64,000 nt of DNA from Desulfatibacillum sp. (GCA_016342355.1 JAEINP010000010.1:50200-114199); one strand, 5' to 3'; counted from the first letter of the stretch, positions 25,103 to 34,930 are shown. Made by a program: numbers and translations. The notes: generated by a model not told the origin, from the sequence alone.

Positions 25103-27538
25103 ATGAAAACCATGATGTTAAAGACCGATATGCACGTACACTCCAAGCATTCCAAGCGTCCCTCGGAATGGATTCTTCGAAAAATCGGCTGCGCAGAAAG
25201 TTATACGGAACCCATGGAGCTATACCGCATCGCCAGGGAGCGGGGCATGAACCTGGTGACCATCACGGACCACAACTCCATCGGAGGTTGTCTGGAAATC
25301 GCCCACCTGCCCCATACCTTTGTGAGTGAAGAGGTGACTTCGTATTTTCCCGAGGACGGATGCAAGGCCCACATCCTGGCTTATGACATTACGGAAAACC
25401 AGCACACGGACATCGGCCTCATCCGCAAGAACATCTACGACCTGGTGCGGTACCTCCGGGAACAGAACATTGTTCACGCCATCGCCCATCCCCTGTTCCC
25501 CATCAACGATCGCCTCACTCCGGTCCATGTGGAAAAATTTCTGGTCCTGTTCAACATCCTGGAAGCCAACGGCGCCCGCGACGTCCTCCAAAACGATTTC
25601 ATCCAAAACCTGGCTGCGGGCCTCACCAAAAAGAAACTGGAGCAACTGGCCGACAAACACAGCCTGGAACCCCATGGCGCCAAGCCCTGGGATAAAAACC
25701 TCATCTCCGGCTCGGACGACCATTCCTCCATCACCATCGCCACCACCTACACCCAGGTGGAATGCGACCTGGACGACAAGAATTCCTTTCTCCGGGAAGT
25801 GGCTGCAGGCAGGGCCGTACCGGGCGGCGACGCCTCCGAACCCAAGACCCTGGCCCACAACATATACAGCATCGCCTTTCAGTTCTACAAACAGCGGTTC
25901 AGCCTGAACCGCTTTGTGGAAGGCGAGGTGCTTGCCAAATTCATCGACCAGGTCATGAGCCCCTGTCCCGGGGGCGAACCCGATACCGGGATAACCGAGC
26001 GCCTCAAGGGCCTTTTCCACAACTCGCGAAAAGGCCGTTTTTTTAAGGCCAAACCCAAAAACCTCCAGGAATTGCTCCAAATGGAAGCCCGGAACGTGAT
26101 CCTCAACAACTCGGCCATGTACCGGCTGGTCAAGGACCCTTCCCCGCCTCCCATCCAAAAACCCGAGGTATGGTTCCGGTTCGTCAACAAAATGAGCGAG
26201 ACCGTCCTGAAAACCTCGGCGGATAAGGCCCTGGACCAACTGGCTGGCGGCAACTTCTTCGATCTCTTCCACATGCTGGGCTCGGCGGGCTCCCTGTACA
26301 CCATGCTCTCCCCCTACTTGGTGGCCTGGGCTGTTTTCGCCAAAGGCAGGAACATGGTGCGAGACTGCAAAGACCATTTTGCCCCGGATAATATGTCCAT
26401 ATCCAAGCCAAAGGTTCGCATGGCCCATTTTACCGACACCCTCCACGAAATAAACGGCGTGGCCCTCACCCTGAACATGCAGATCGACATCGCCCGCAAA
26501 AACAACATCCCCCTCACCATGATCACCTGCGGACCGGACCAAGGCAAGCCCGGGGTCAAACACTTCCAGGCCGTGGGGGAATACGGGCTGCCCGAGTACC
26601 CGGAAATCAAGCTCCATTATCCCCCTGTCATGGAAATGATCGACTATTGCTACGAAAACGATTTCACCCACATCCATTCCGCCACGCCCGGCCCCATGGG
26701 TTTGGCCGCCCTGGCAATCTCCCGGGTGCTCAAGCTCCCCCTGTACGGGACCTACCACACCGCCCTGCCCCAGTACGCCAGCCTTATCACCGGGGACCCG
26801 GCCATGGAGGAACTGGGCTGGAAATACATTGTCTGGTACTACGACCAACTGGACAAAATCTACGTGCCTTCCAGGGCTACGGGCGAAGAACTGGCGGCCA
26901 AGGGCATTTCCAAAAACAAGATAAAATTCTACGAACGGGGCATTGACATCGAACGGTTTCATCCCAAAAACCGCAACGGATTCTACGCCTCCCATTGCAA
27001 CCTGGACGACTCCGTCACCAAACTCCTGTACGTGGGCAGGGTGTCCAAAGAAAAAAACCTGCCCTTTCTGGCGGAAAGTTTCAAGAAAATAAGCCGGGAA
27101 CACAAAAACCTTCACTTGGTGGTGGTGGGCGAAGGCCCCTATCTCCAGGAAATGAAGGAAAGCCTGCAAGGGGAAAACGTCACCTTCACCGGCTACCTCC
27201 AGGGCAAAGACCTGGAAGCAGCCTATGCTTCCGCCGACATTTTTGTATTTCCCTCCACCACGGACACCTTTGGCAACGCCATCCTGGAAGCCCAGGCCTC
27301 GGGCATACCGGTGGTGGTCACGGACGAAGGCGGCCCCCGGGAAAACTGCGTGTCCGGCAAAACCGGGTTCATTGTGGCGTCCCACGACGACCAAGCCCTG
27401 AAGGAAGTGATCCTCAAGCTGGCCAAAAACCCGGACCTCCGGGCAAAAATGGGTGAATACGCAAGGGACTACATGCAAAGGCACTCCTTTGAATCCAAAT
27501 ACATGGAGCTGTGGGACAGTTACGGAAGGGCGGCGTAA
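25103..27538 (+). CDS. PHP-domain / GT4 glycosyltransferase fusion
   Basis: 811-aa two-domain protein. Residues about 5-240 form a PHP metal-dependent hydrolase with the expected ligands (DMHVHSKHS, TDHNS, IAHPLFP, SGSDDHSS). A middle stretch of about 150 residues is unassigned. The C-terminal half (about 430-810) is a GT4-type glycosyltransferase (LLYVGRVSKEKNLPF, VVVGEGP, EAQASGIPVVVTDEGGPREN). The fusion suggests that phosphate-ester or nucleotide hydrolysis and sugar transfer act in one process, perhaps cell-envelope glycolipid or polysaccharide synthesis (inference). It lies between the c-di-GMP gene and a radical SAM gene with very short gaps. Confidence 0.85.
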   Translation: MKTMMLKTDMHVHSKHSKRPSEWILRKIGCAESYTEPMELYRIARERGMNLVTITDHNSIGGCLEIAHLPHTFVSEEVTSYFPEDGCKAHILAYDITENQHTDIGLIRKNIYDLVRYLREQNIVHAIAHPLFPINDRLTPVHVEKFLVLFNILEANGARDVLQNDFIQNLAAGLTKKKLEQLADKHSLEPHGAKPWDKNLISGSDDHSSITIATTYTQVECDLDDKNSFLREVAAGRAVPGGDASEPKTLAHNIYSIAFQFYKQRFSLNRFVEGEVLAKFIDQVMSPCPGGEPDTGITERLKGLFHNSRKGRFFKAKPKNLQELLQMEARNVILNNSAMYRLVKDPSPPPIQKPEVWFRFVNKMSETVLKTSADKALDQLAGGNFFDLFHMLGSAGSLYTMLSPYLVAWAVFAKGRNMVRDCKDHFAPDNMSISKPKVRMAHFTDTLHEINGVALTLNMQIDIARKNNIPLTMITCGPDQGKPGVKHFQAVGEYGLPEYPEIKLHYPPVMEMIDYCYENDFTHIHSATPGPMGLAALAISRVLKLPLYGTYHTALPQYASLITGDPAMEELGWKYIVWYYDQLDKIYVPSRATGEELAAKGISKNKIKFYERGIDIERFHPKNRNGFYASHCNLDDSVTKLLYVGRVSKEKNLPFLAESFKKISREHKNLHLVVVGEGPYLQEMKESLQGENVTFTGYLQGKDLEAAYASADIFVFPSTTDTFGNAILEAQASGIPVVVTDEGGPRENCVSGKTGFIVASHDDQALKEVILKLAKNPDLRAKMGEYARDYMQRHSFESKYMELWDSYGRAA

Positions 27539-27540
27539 TT

Positions 27541-28848
27541 ATGGTAAAAATCTTAAGCAGCGTCAAAACAGCCACGGGCGTCCTCAAAGGGATTACCCCC
27601 GGGCAATTGATCATCCAGTTCACCAACCAATGCAACGCCGCGTGTCCCCAGTGCGGCATGAACAAGGGGAATAAATTCTCCCGCTCCACCCTGCGCATGG
27701 ACGAGGTCAAACGCATCATCGACGCAGCCGCCCAAAAGGGCGTCAAGGCCCTTTCGTTTACTGGGGGCGAACCCCTCCTATATCTGAACGAAGTGGCCGA
27801 ACTGCTCAAACACGCGGGCCAGGCAGGCATCGAATACACCCGCACCGGAACCAACGGGTTCTTTTTCGCAAATCCCGGCAGCCCGGGCTTTGAAGACAGG
27901 GTGAAAAAAGTCGCTGAAACCCTGGCCGACACCCCCTTGCGGAACTTCTGGATCAGCGTGGACTCCCATGTGGCGGAATATCATGAGAAAATGCGGGGCT
28001 TCCCGGGCCTGGTCAAAGGCATGGAAAAGGCCGTCCCCATCTTCCACGAATTCGGAATCTACCCGGCTGCCAACCTGGGGATCAATCGGAATACAGGCGG
28101 CGACAGCACCGCCTCCCTATTCATCCGCCCCGAAACCACCGAGCAGACTAGCGAAACCATTCTGTTTTACAGCGGATTCAAAACCGCCTTTGAAAAATTC
28201 TACCGGTTTGTCAACAGCCTGGGCTTTACCATGGCTAATACCTGCTACCCCATGAGCGTGAACCAGGACGACGGCCAGGAACTGAGCGCCGTTTACGCGG
28301 CCACGTCCCCGGAAAACATCACGGGCTTCAATGCCATGGAAAAATCCCTCCTGTTCCAGGCCCTGGCCGAAACAATAAGCAAGTACAGGCCTGTCATCCG
28401 GATTTTTTCCCCCGTGGCCTCCCTCATGGCCCTCCATGGGGATTACTCCAACGGACACAAGGAATCCCGTCCCTGCCTGGGCGGCATCGACTATTTTTTC
28501 GTGGATGCGGAAGATGGAAACACATACCCCTGCGGGTTCCGCGGCAATGAAAACATGGGCAAGTTCTACGACCTGGATATAAAGCAAATCGACCGCAATC
28601 CCTCGTGCCGGTCGTGCGATTGGGAATGCTTTCGGGACCCCTCCGAACTGGTCTGGCCCTTTATGCAGATGATAAAAAACCCCTTCGCCCTGGCAGGCAA
28701 ATGGATGGAAAATCCCACGCCCCTGAAAAACTGGTTTAAGGATCTGGCCTACTACAGGGCCTGCGGATACTTCAATGGCCGCCAAGCCCCGGAATACGTC
28801 AAAATGGCCAAATTCGCCAAACCCCTCTGGCAGTCCTCCATCCATTAG
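27541..28848 (+). CDS. Radical SAM protein with SPASM-like C-terminus
   Basis: 435 aa. The radical SAM cluster motif is CNAACPQC near residues 31-38, with SFTGGEPLL after it. The C-terminus has a second Cys group (CGFRGNENMG, CRSCDWECFRDP) like the auxiliary-cluster SPASM/twitch domains. The ATG at 27541 comes 2 bases after the previous stop, with a purine-rich site upstream. It is the last gene of the operon, followed by a terminator hairpin. Substrate unknown; modification of the product made by the glycosyltransferase is possible. Confidence 0.83.
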   Translation: MVKILSSVKTATGVLKGITPGQLIIQFTNQCNAACPQCGMNKGNKFSRSTLRMDEVKRIIDAAAQKGVKALSFTGGEPLLYLNEVAELLKHAGQAGIEYTRTGTNGFFFANPGSPGFEDRVKKVAETLADTPLRNFWISVDSHVAEYHEKMRGFPGLVKGMEKAVPIFHEFGIYPAANLGINRNTGGDSTASLFIRPETTEQTSETILFYSGFKTAFEKFYRFVNSLGFTMANTCYPMSVNQDDGQELSAVYAATSPENITGFNAMEKSLLFQALAETISKYRPVIRIFSPVASLMALHGDYSNGHKESRPCLGGIDYFFVDAEDGNTYPCGFRGNENMGKFYDLDIKQIDRNPSCRSCDWECFRDPSELVWPFMQMIKNPFALAGKWMENPTPLKNWFKDLAYYRACGYFNGRQAPEYVKMAKFAKPLWQSSIH

Positions 28849-28867
28849 TAAAAGTCAACGCTACCTG

Positions 28868-28899
28868 ACAAATTTGGGGAAAATTCCCTAATTTGTTTT
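28868..28899 (+). terminator. Rho-independent terminator after the radical SAM gene
   Basis: Stem ACAAATT/AATTTGT continues after one mismatch into GGGG/TCCC with an AAAAT loop, and is followed by TTTT. It begins 20 bases after the stop codon. Confidence 0.6.
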
Positions 28900-28922
28900 A
28901 CAGGTTGTAAATCAATCCGACA

Positions 28923-28957
28923 TATCAAGGCGTACACAGCCTTTGCATACCTTGATA
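28923..28957. promoter_or_regulatory. Inverted repeat, candidate enhancer for the sigma-54 promoter
   Basis: TATCAAGG and its exact reverse complement CCTTGATA are separated by 19 bases. The repeat ends about 60 bases upstream of the -24 element of a sigma-54 promoter, the usual position for an activator-binding site; an AT-rich stretch lies between them. Confidence 0.45.
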
Positions 28958-29018
28958 CTGACAGAGTAATTAACAATAATATCAAATAATTATTAACAGT
29001 AACTCCATATAGGAACTG

Positions 29019-29034
29019 TGGCATATCCGTTGCT
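29019..29034 (+). promoter_or_regulatory. Sigma-54 (RpoN) promoter of the CoA transferase gene
   Basis: TGGCATATCCGTTGCT matches the -24/-12 consensus TGGCACG-N4-TTGCW, with correct spacing and the invariant GG and GC. It lies about 105 bases before the start codon. Confidence 0.6.
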
Positions 29035-29138
29035 CAACAGGGAGACAAGGAAATCGGAGTCCTGTAGCCTCGTTTTGGTTTCCACCAGAGGAAAACGGGC
29101 AGCGCATTCACAACTTCAAAAATAAGGGGAGTGCCACC

Positions 29139-30449
29139 ATGGAATGGAAAAGTATTTATAAACAAAAACTGGTTACGGCGGAAGAGGCCATGTCCCACAT
29201 CAAATCCGGGGACAACATCAGCTTTTCAGGCGCCAACAGCGCTCCTCCGGATCTCATCAATGCCCTGTGCAAACGGTATGAGGAACTGGAAAACGTGACC
29301 CTGTGGTCCGGCCTTTTGATGTACCCCTTTGAATTCCTGAAAAGGGAGTACAAAGGCCACCTGAATTACATTACCACCTTTTACGGTCCTGTAGAAAGGA
29401 TGTTCGCCGCCGAGAAAAATACGGAAAATTTCTCCTTTCATTTTTCCAATGCCGACAAGGCCTGCCTGGGCGTCACGGACTGGGATTACCTTATGTGCGA
29501 GGTTTCCCCGCCAGACTCCAAAGGATACATGAGCTTCGGCCCCACGGGCATTTACCACAACGGGTTCATGCGGGACCTGGTGAAAAAGGTGGTGGTCCAG
29601 GTCAACGACCAATGCCCCTATGTGAACGGCGTGGAAAACGTTATCCATGTCAGCGAAGTGGAACACATTGTGGAAAGCAGCCATCCTATTCCTGAAATGC
29701 CCGAGATCTCCATTGGGGACACGGAAATGAAGATCGGTTCCCTCATCGCCGAACAGGTCCCGAACCGGGCCACCATCCAGATTGGCATCGGCGGAGTGGC
29801 CAATGCTGTGGGACATTTTCTGGACCACAAAAAAGACCTGGGCGTGCATACCGAGTTGCTTACCGATTCCATGGTGGACCTGGCGGAACGGGGAATTATC
29901 ACCAACCAGGCCAAGAATTTCCACCATGGCAAAATGCTCATTGGCGGCATTTGCATCGGATCCAAGGCCACGTACGAGTTCATTGACCGGAACCCCACGG
30001 TGACTTTTGCCCCGGTTTTCTATGTGAACAACCGGCAAAACATAGCCCGGAACGACAATTTCATATCCATCAACAATGCCTTAGCCGTGGACCTCACCGG
30101 GCAGGTGGCGTCGGAGTCCATTGGATTTTCCATGTACAGCGGCACAGGGGGCCAGGCGGACTTTGTCCGGGGGGCCACCCAGTCCAAAGGGGGAAAATCC
30201 TTTATTGCTCTCAAGTCCACTTATACAGGCAGGGGCGGCGAGTTGAAATCGAGGATTGTCTCTACCTTCGCCCCTGGCACGGCAGTAACCAGTGTGCGGG
30301 CTGACATCATGTATATTGTGACGGAATTCGGCATAGCTTATCTATGGCAAAAAACCACTTCCCAGCGGGTTCAAGCCATGATCTCCATAGCCCATCCTGA
30401 ATTCAGGGGACAACTGGAAAAGGAAGCGATTCAATACGGGATGTTGTGA
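29139..30449 (+). CDS. Acetyl-CoA hydrolase/4-hydroxybutyrate CoA-transferase family protein
   Basis: 436-aa family I CoA transferase. The catalytic Glu is probably residue 239 in GVHTELLTDSM; the CoA-binding loops QIGIGGVANA and YSGTGGQADFVRGA are intact. It would move CoA between an acyl-CoA and acetate or a similar acid in fermentation-type metabolism. The ATG at 29139 follows AAGGGGAG. It stands alone between a terminator and a 17-bp bidirectional terminator, and its promoter is of sigma-54 type, so it is probably induced by a specific signal. Precise substrate not readable. Confidence 0.88.
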   Translation: MEWKSIYKQKLVTAEEAMSHIKSGDNISFSGANSAPPDLINALCKRYEELENVTLWSGLLMYPFEFLKREYKGHLNYITTFYGPVERMFAAEKNTENFSFHFSNADKACLGVTDWDYLMCEVSPPDSKGYMSFGPTGIYHNGFMRDLVKKVVVQVNDQCPYVNGVENVIHVSEVEHIVESSHPIPEMPEISIGDTEMKIGSLIAEQVPNRATIQIGIGGVANAVGHFLDHKKDLGVHTELLTDSMVDLAERGIITNQAKNFHHGKMLIGGICIGSKATYEFIDRNPTVTFAPVFYVNNRQNIARNDNFISINNALAVDLTGQVASESIGFSMYSGTGGQADFVRGATQSKGGKSFIALKSTYTGRGGELKSRIVSTFAPGTAVTSVRADIMYIVTEFGIAYLWQKTTSQRVQAMISIAHPEFRGQLEKEAIQYGML

Positions 30450-30476
30450 AGCTAAGTTGAGCAGGTAGATACTGTT

Positions 30477-30512
30477 CCGGGGAAAATCCATTATTTAATG
30501 GATTTTCCCCGG
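30477..30512. terminator. Bidirectional terminator between CoA transferase and typA
   Basis: A 17-bp perfect stem (CCGGGGAAAATCCATTA and its complement) with a minimal loop, followed on the plus strand by TTTACATTTTTT. It separates convergent genes. Confidence 0.8.
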
Positions 30513-30522
30513 TTTACATTTT

Positions 30523-32376
30523 TTAAACTGATTCCTGAGCCTTGGCCTTGGCGTTGGCGTTGCGCATCTGATGCCGGGCCTGGCCGGAGAGCACGGATTT
30601 CCGCAGCCGCAGGGACTTGGGCGTCACCTCCACCAGTTCGTCCTCCTTGATAAAATGGAGGGCCTGTTCCAGGGTCAGGTGCTTGATGGGGGTCAGGGTT
30701 ACGGCGTCATCCTTGCCCGATGCCCGGACGTTGGAGAGCTTTTTCTCCTTGCAGGGATTGACGGTGATGTCGTTTTCCCGGTTGTGTTCCCCCACAATCA
30801 TGCCTTCGTAAACCGGTTCGTTTGGCACCAGGAACAAACGCCCCCTGGGTTCCAGGTTGAACAGGGCGTAGGCCACCGCTGCTCCGGCCCGGTCTGATAC
30901 AATGGAGCCGGAAAAGCGGGAGGGAAAATCCCCCCGGTATTCTCCGTAACCTTCCAGGATGGAGTTCATGATGCCGGTTCCCTTGGTATCTGTGAGGAAC
31001 TCGTCGCGGTATCCAATGAGGGAGCGGGAGGGCACGGAGAACTCCATACGGACGCGGCCTGTTCCCTTGTTGACCATGTTGGTCATCTTGCCCTTGCGGA
31101 TGGAAATTTTTTCCGTGACAATGCCCATGAACTCCTCGCTACAGTCAATGAAGAGGTGCTCGATGGGTTCTGTAAGGACGCCATTTTGCCGTTTAAAAAT
31201 AACCTGGGGGCGGCCTACGGTGAGTTCGAAGCCTTCCCGGCGCATGGTTTCCACCAGGATAGCCATCTGGAATTCTCCCCGGCCTTTGACGACATAAGTT
31301 TCCCGATCTTCAGCCATTTCCACCTGAATCCCCACATTGAGGAGGGTTTCCTTGAAGAGCCGTTCCTCAATCTTGGAGGACTGCACCAACTTGCCTTCCT
31401 TACCAGCCATGGGCGAGGTATTGGGGCCAAAGCGCATGGACACTGTGGGATCGTCCACCCGCACTCTTGGGAGGGCCTTGGGGGCATTGATAGTGCAGAT
31501 GGTGTCGCCGATGGTCACATTGTCAATGCCTGCCAGAACCACGATGTCGCCGGGACCTGCGCCATCCACCTCCACCAGGGAGTTGCCCTCATAGGATTGA
31601 ATCTTGGTCACCTTTAGGGGGACCGGCTTGTTTTCCTCGGAGAGGCACACCAATTCCTGGCGATGTTTAACAAAGCCGTTGAAAACCCTGCCCACGGCCA
31701 GCCTGCCCACATAGTCGGAATAACCCAGATCCGCCACCAACATCTGGAAAGGTTCGGCTGGATCAAATCTGGGGGGAGGCATGATATCCAGGATAGCGTC
31801 GAACAGAAGATGGAGATCTTCCGCCGTGTCCCCGGGTTCCTTCATGGCCACCCCGTCACGTCCAATAGCATAGAGGTAGGGGAAATCCAGTTGCTCGTCC
31901 GCGGCGTCCAGGTCGATAAAAAGGTCGTAGATTTCGTCCAGGACTTCTGCAGGGCGGGCGTCTTTGCGGTCGATCTTATTGATGACCACCATCACGGGCA
32001 GGCCTGCCTGGAGGGTTTTCTGAAGAACAAACCGGGTTTGGGGCAAGGGGCCTTCGGAAGCGTCCACCAGGAGCAAAGCGCCGTCGGCCATGGTCAGGGC
32101 GCGTTCCACTTCTCCGCCAAAATCAGCATGGCCAGGAGTGTCGATGATGTTGATCTTGATGCCTTTATAGACTACTGAACAGTTTTTGGCGGCAATGGTA
32201 ATGCCCCTTTCCCGTTCCAGTTCCATGTTGTCCATGAGCCGATCCTGGAGCACGGCTCCTTCGCGAAACATGCCGGATTGCCGAAACATGGCATCCACCA
32301 GGGTGGTTTTTCCGTGGTCAACGTGGGCAATGATGGCCACATTACGTAATTTGGGATTTGTTTCCATATTCTTCAT
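30523..32376 (-). CDS. typA: Ribosome-associated GTPase TypA/BipA
   Basis: Translational GTPase of 617 aa that binds ribosomes and helps assembly and stress adaptation. GTPase motifs are [33 protein letters not shown] and NKIDR, and the family-specific C-terminal region ([20 protein letters not shown]) is present. The ATG at 32376 is used; an ATG at 32367 is possible. It is preceded by a region with a structured element (32465-32529) that may act in its leader. Confidence 0.96.
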   Translation of the reverse strand: MKNMETNPKLRNVAIIAHVDHGKTTLVDAMFRQSGMFREGAVLQDRLMDNMELERERGITIAAKNCSVVYKGIKINIIDTPGHADFGGEVERALTMADGALLLVDASEGPLPQTRFVLQKTLQAGLPVMVVINKIDRKDARPAEVLDEIYDLFIDLDAADEQLDFPYLYAIGRDGVAMKEPGDTAEDLHLLFDAILDIMPPPRFDPAEPFQMLVADLGYSDYVGRLAVGRVFNGFVKHRQELVCLSEENKPVPLKVTKIQSYEGNSLVEVDGAGPGDIVVLAGIDNVTIGDTICTINAPKALPRVRVDDPTVSMRFGPNTSPMAGKEGKLVQSSKIEERLFKETLLNVGIQVEMAEDRETYVVKGRGEFQMAILVETMRREGFELTVGRPQVIFKRQNGVLTEPIEHLFIDCSEEFMGIVTEKISIRKGKMTNMVNKGTGRVRMEFSVPSRSLIGYRDEFLTDTKGTGIMNSILEGYGEYRGDFPSRFSGSIVSDRAGAAVAYALFNLEPRGRLFLVPNEPVYEGMIVGEHNRENDITVNPCKEKKLSNVRASGKDDAVTLTPIKHLTLEQALHFIKEDELVEVTPKSLRLRKSVLSGQARHQMRNANAKAKAQESV

Positions 32377-32464
32377 TGTCGTGACGCCTTTTGTGGAGTC
32401 TTGTTAGATTTCTTAAGATTTAATATGCAATTTCCGGACCCTTTTTTTGGCCGGGCCTGAACGC

Positions 32465-32529
32465 AAAAAAGCGCTTTGGGGTTGCCAGGGCCTGTTGCGT
32501 CGCCCTTGAACAGACTTCCCCTAAAGCGC
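32465..32529 (-). ncRNA. Pseudoknot-capable structured RNA element with U-run upstream of typA
   Basis: Read on the minus strand, GCGCTTTAGGGG pairs with CCCCAAAGCGC (11 bp with one bulged base) and is followed directly by TTTTTT, as at an intrinsic terminator. Inside the loop CTGTT pairs with AACAG, and GGGC between them can pair with GCCC just after, forming an H-type pseudoknot. It lies about 90 bases upstream of typA and after the topA terminator. It could be a small RNA or an attenuating leader. It does not match an RNA family that I recognise. Confidence 0.4.
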
Positions 32530-32611
32530 AAGAAATTACCTGCTGAGTGTCTTTGCCTTATTGCGGCATGGAATGCAACCCATTTTTTTGTCCGGATTCC
32601 GTCAGGAAGAG

Positions 32612-32662
32612 AAAAACCGCGCTAAAAGGCCCCGGAATCAAAGGATTCCGGGCCTTTTAGCG
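32612..32662 (-). terminator. Intrinsic terminator of topA
   Basis: Directly after the topA stop (minus strand) a long stem CGCTAAAAGG-C(C)CC-GGAATC closes on an AAAG loop with one bulge, followed by CGGTTTTTC. Confidence 0.75.
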
Positions 32663-34930
32663 TTATATTTTTTCTTTGTGTTTACAACCTTTTGTCGGGC
32701 ACTGGAGAAAGGCGCCGTCCTTTTTGCTGGATTTTTCCACCAAAAAGGGAGACTGGCAAACGGGGCAGGCTTGGTCAACCGGCCTGTCCCAGGTGGCAAA
32801 ATCGCATTTGGGATATTTGCTGCACCCGAAAAAAACCTTGCCCCTTTTAGACCTGCGTTCCTGGATTTCACCATCGCAGCCTTCCTTGGGGCACTGAACG
32901 CCGGTTCCCTGAGCCTGATGGGCGTTGCCGTTGAGTGTTCGGGTGTTCTTGCATTCGGGATAGCCGGAGCACCCCAGAAAGGTTCCATAAGGCCCGCTTT
33001 TCACAGCCATGGGTTTACCGCACTTGTCGCAAACCTCGTCGGTTTCCTCCACCTCGGGAGGCAGCTCCATGACAATGGTCCCTTTATCATCCCTTTCGTA
33101 GTTCCGGGTAAACCGGCAGTCCGGATACCCCGAGCAGGCAAGGAACGGCCCGTTTTTACCAATCTTGATGTGGAGTTCCTTGTCGCACTGGGGGCATTTC
33201 ATGCCCGTGGGAATACCCACCCCCTTGACGCTGATCATCTTGTCCCCGGCGTTATCCAGGTCCTTTTTAAAAGACTGGTAAAACTCCGTCAGGATTTGCA
33301 GAGAATTGGCCTGGCGGGTTTCCACCCTGTCCAGGTTGTCTTCCATCTGGGCGGTAAAAGGCACCTCAAAAATAGCCCCAAAATTGGCGACCAGGAGGTC
33401 ATTGACTATAAAACCCAACTCGCTGGGACGAAAATAGCGTTTGACCAAGTCCACGTACCCCTTGTCACGGATGGTGGAAAGGATGGCAGCATAGGTGCTT
33501 GGACGGCCAATGCCATTTTCCTCCAGCTCTTTGACCAGGCTGGCTTCAGAAAAACGCGGTGGGGGTTGGGTAAAGTGCTGTTTGGGTTCCAACTCCTTGC
33601 ACCGGAGGACCATTTTTTCCTCCAGGACAGGCAGCATGATTCCATTGGAATCGTCATCCTCATTCCCGGTGTCATACACCATCAGGTACCCCTTGAAACG
33701 GAGGGTAGACCCGGTGGTGTGGAACAAATAGCGCCCTGCCGTGACTGACACGGAGGTTTGGTCAAACAATGCCGGATTCATCTGGGAGGCCACAAAGCGC
33801 TGCCATATGAGCGTATATAGGGCAAGTTGGTCCTTGGAAAGAGCGTCGGCAACCAGGTTCGGAGTACGGAGTACATTGGTAGGCCGGACAGCTTCATGGG
33901 CGTCCTGGACCTTTTTCTTGTTCTGGAAAAACCGTGGTTTGTCAGGCCTGTAATCCGGACCAAACACTTTGCCTATATATTCCAGAGCTTCCATCGCCGC
34001 CTCGTTGGACACACGGGTGGAGTCGGTACGCATATAGGTGATAAGCCCAACAGGTTCCCCTGGTCCCAGGTCAATGCCTTCATAAAGCTGCTGGGCCAGG
34101 AGCATGGTCTTTTTGGCTGAAAAACGCAACTTATGGATGGAGTCCTGCTGGAGCTTGCTGGTGGTAAAAGGCGGCAAAGGGTTCCGTTTGACGGTTTTTT
34201 TGATTACCTTGTCCACCACATAGGTTTCGCCCTCCAATTCCTTGAGGATGGCGTTGGACTCGTCCTCATTGGAGACCTTGGCCTTTTTACCGTCGATCTT
34301 CAACAATTTGGCAGGAAAAACAGGTGGTTCGTCCTTTTGAAGATGGGCGGTAAGGCTCCAGTATTCCTCGGGAATAAAGGCCTGAATTTCCCGTTCCCTT
34401 TCGCAAATCACGCGCACGGCAACCGTTTGGACCCGGCCTGCGGACAGGCCGCGCTGAACCTTTTTCCACAAAATAGGCGAAACCTGGTAGCCCACAAGGC
34501 GATCCAGGATTCTCCGGATTTGCTGGGCTTCGAACTTGTTCTGATCCAGATCCACTGGATTTTCCATGGATTTAAGGATGGCATTTTTGGTCAATTCGTG
34601 AAAAAGCACCCTGTGGAAATTGCGGTTCTTGCCCTTGAGGATCTGGGCTGTATGCCAGGCAATGGCTTCCCCTTCCCGGTCCGGGTCAGGGGCCAGAAAA
34701 ATTTCCGTGGCGCCGACAGCCATCTTTTTCAGATTAGCGATTACCTTTTGTTTGCCGGGAATGATTTCGTATTGAGGTTCAAAATCCTTATCTATATCAA
34801 TACCAATATTTTTTTGGGGAAGATCCCGGATATGGCCCACGGTAGCAGCCACGTTATAATCATCTCCCAGATACTTTTTTACGGTACGGACTTTTGTGGG
34901 GGATTCCACAATCACTAGAGGTTTGCTCAC
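32663..34930 (-). CDS. topA: DNA topoisomerase I
   Basis: Type IA topoisomerase relaxing negative supercoils, 755 aa. The Toprim domain (VIVESPTKVRTVKKYLG, APDPDREGEAIAWH) and the catalytic Tyr299 in LITYMRTDST are intact. The C-terminus has Cys-rich zinc-ribbon modules (CPQC..CSGYPDC, CDKC..CSGYPEC, CPKEGC..CSKYPKC and a last CPVC..CPTKGC), four in all. The GTG start overlaps the dprA stop by 4 bases, so it is translationally coupled to dprA as in many bacteria. Confidence 0.97.
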   Translation of the reverse strand: MSKPLVIVESPTKVRTVKKYLGDDYNVAATVGHIRDLPQKNIGIDIDKDFEPQYEIIPGKQKVIANLKKMAVGATEIFLAPDPDREGEAIAWHTAQILKGKNRNFHRVLFHELTKNAILKSMENPVDLDQNKFEAQQIRRILDRLVGYQVSPILWKKVQRGLSAGRVQTVAVRVICEREREIQAFIPEEYWSLTAHLQKDEPPVFPAKLLKIDGKKAKVSNEDESNAILKELEGETYVVDKVIKKTVKRNPLPPFTTSKLQQDSIHKLRFSAKKTMLLAQQLYEGIDLGPGEPVGLITYMRTDSTRVSNEAAMEALEYIGKVFGPDYRPDKPRFFQNKKKVQDAHEAVRPTNVLRTPNLVADALSKDQLALYTLIWQRFVASQMNPALFDQTSVSVTAGRYLFHTTGSTLRFKGYLMVYDTGNEDDDSNGIMLPVLEEKMVLRCKELEPKQHFTQPPPRFSEASLVKELEENGIGRPSTYAAILSTIRDKGYVDLVKRYFRPSELGFIVNDLLVANFGAIFEVPFTAQMEDNLDRVETRQANSLQILTEFYQSFKKDLDNAGDKMISVKGVGIPTGMKCPQCDKELHIKIGKNGPFLACSGYPDCRFTRNYERDDKGTIVMELPPEVEETDEVCDKCGKPMAVKSGPYGTFLGCSGYPECKNTRTLNGNAHQAQGTGVQCPKEGCDGEIQERRSKRGKVFFGCSKYPKCDFATWDRPVDQACPVCQSPFLVEKSSKKDGAFLQCPTKGCKHKEKI

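Noticed and set aside
25220..27484. Very long minus-strand open frame (754 codons) antisense to the PHP-glycosyltransferase gene
   Set aside because: It lacks domain motifs and has a composition expected from the complement of a GC-rich gene; the plus-strand protein has clear PHP and GT4 signatures.
27541..28848. Radical SAM protein as the activase of the glycyl radical enzyme
   Set aside because: It is 23 kb away, in an operon with a glycosyltransferase, and its C-terminal Cys group is of SPASM/twitch type rather than the ferredoxin-like insert of activases.
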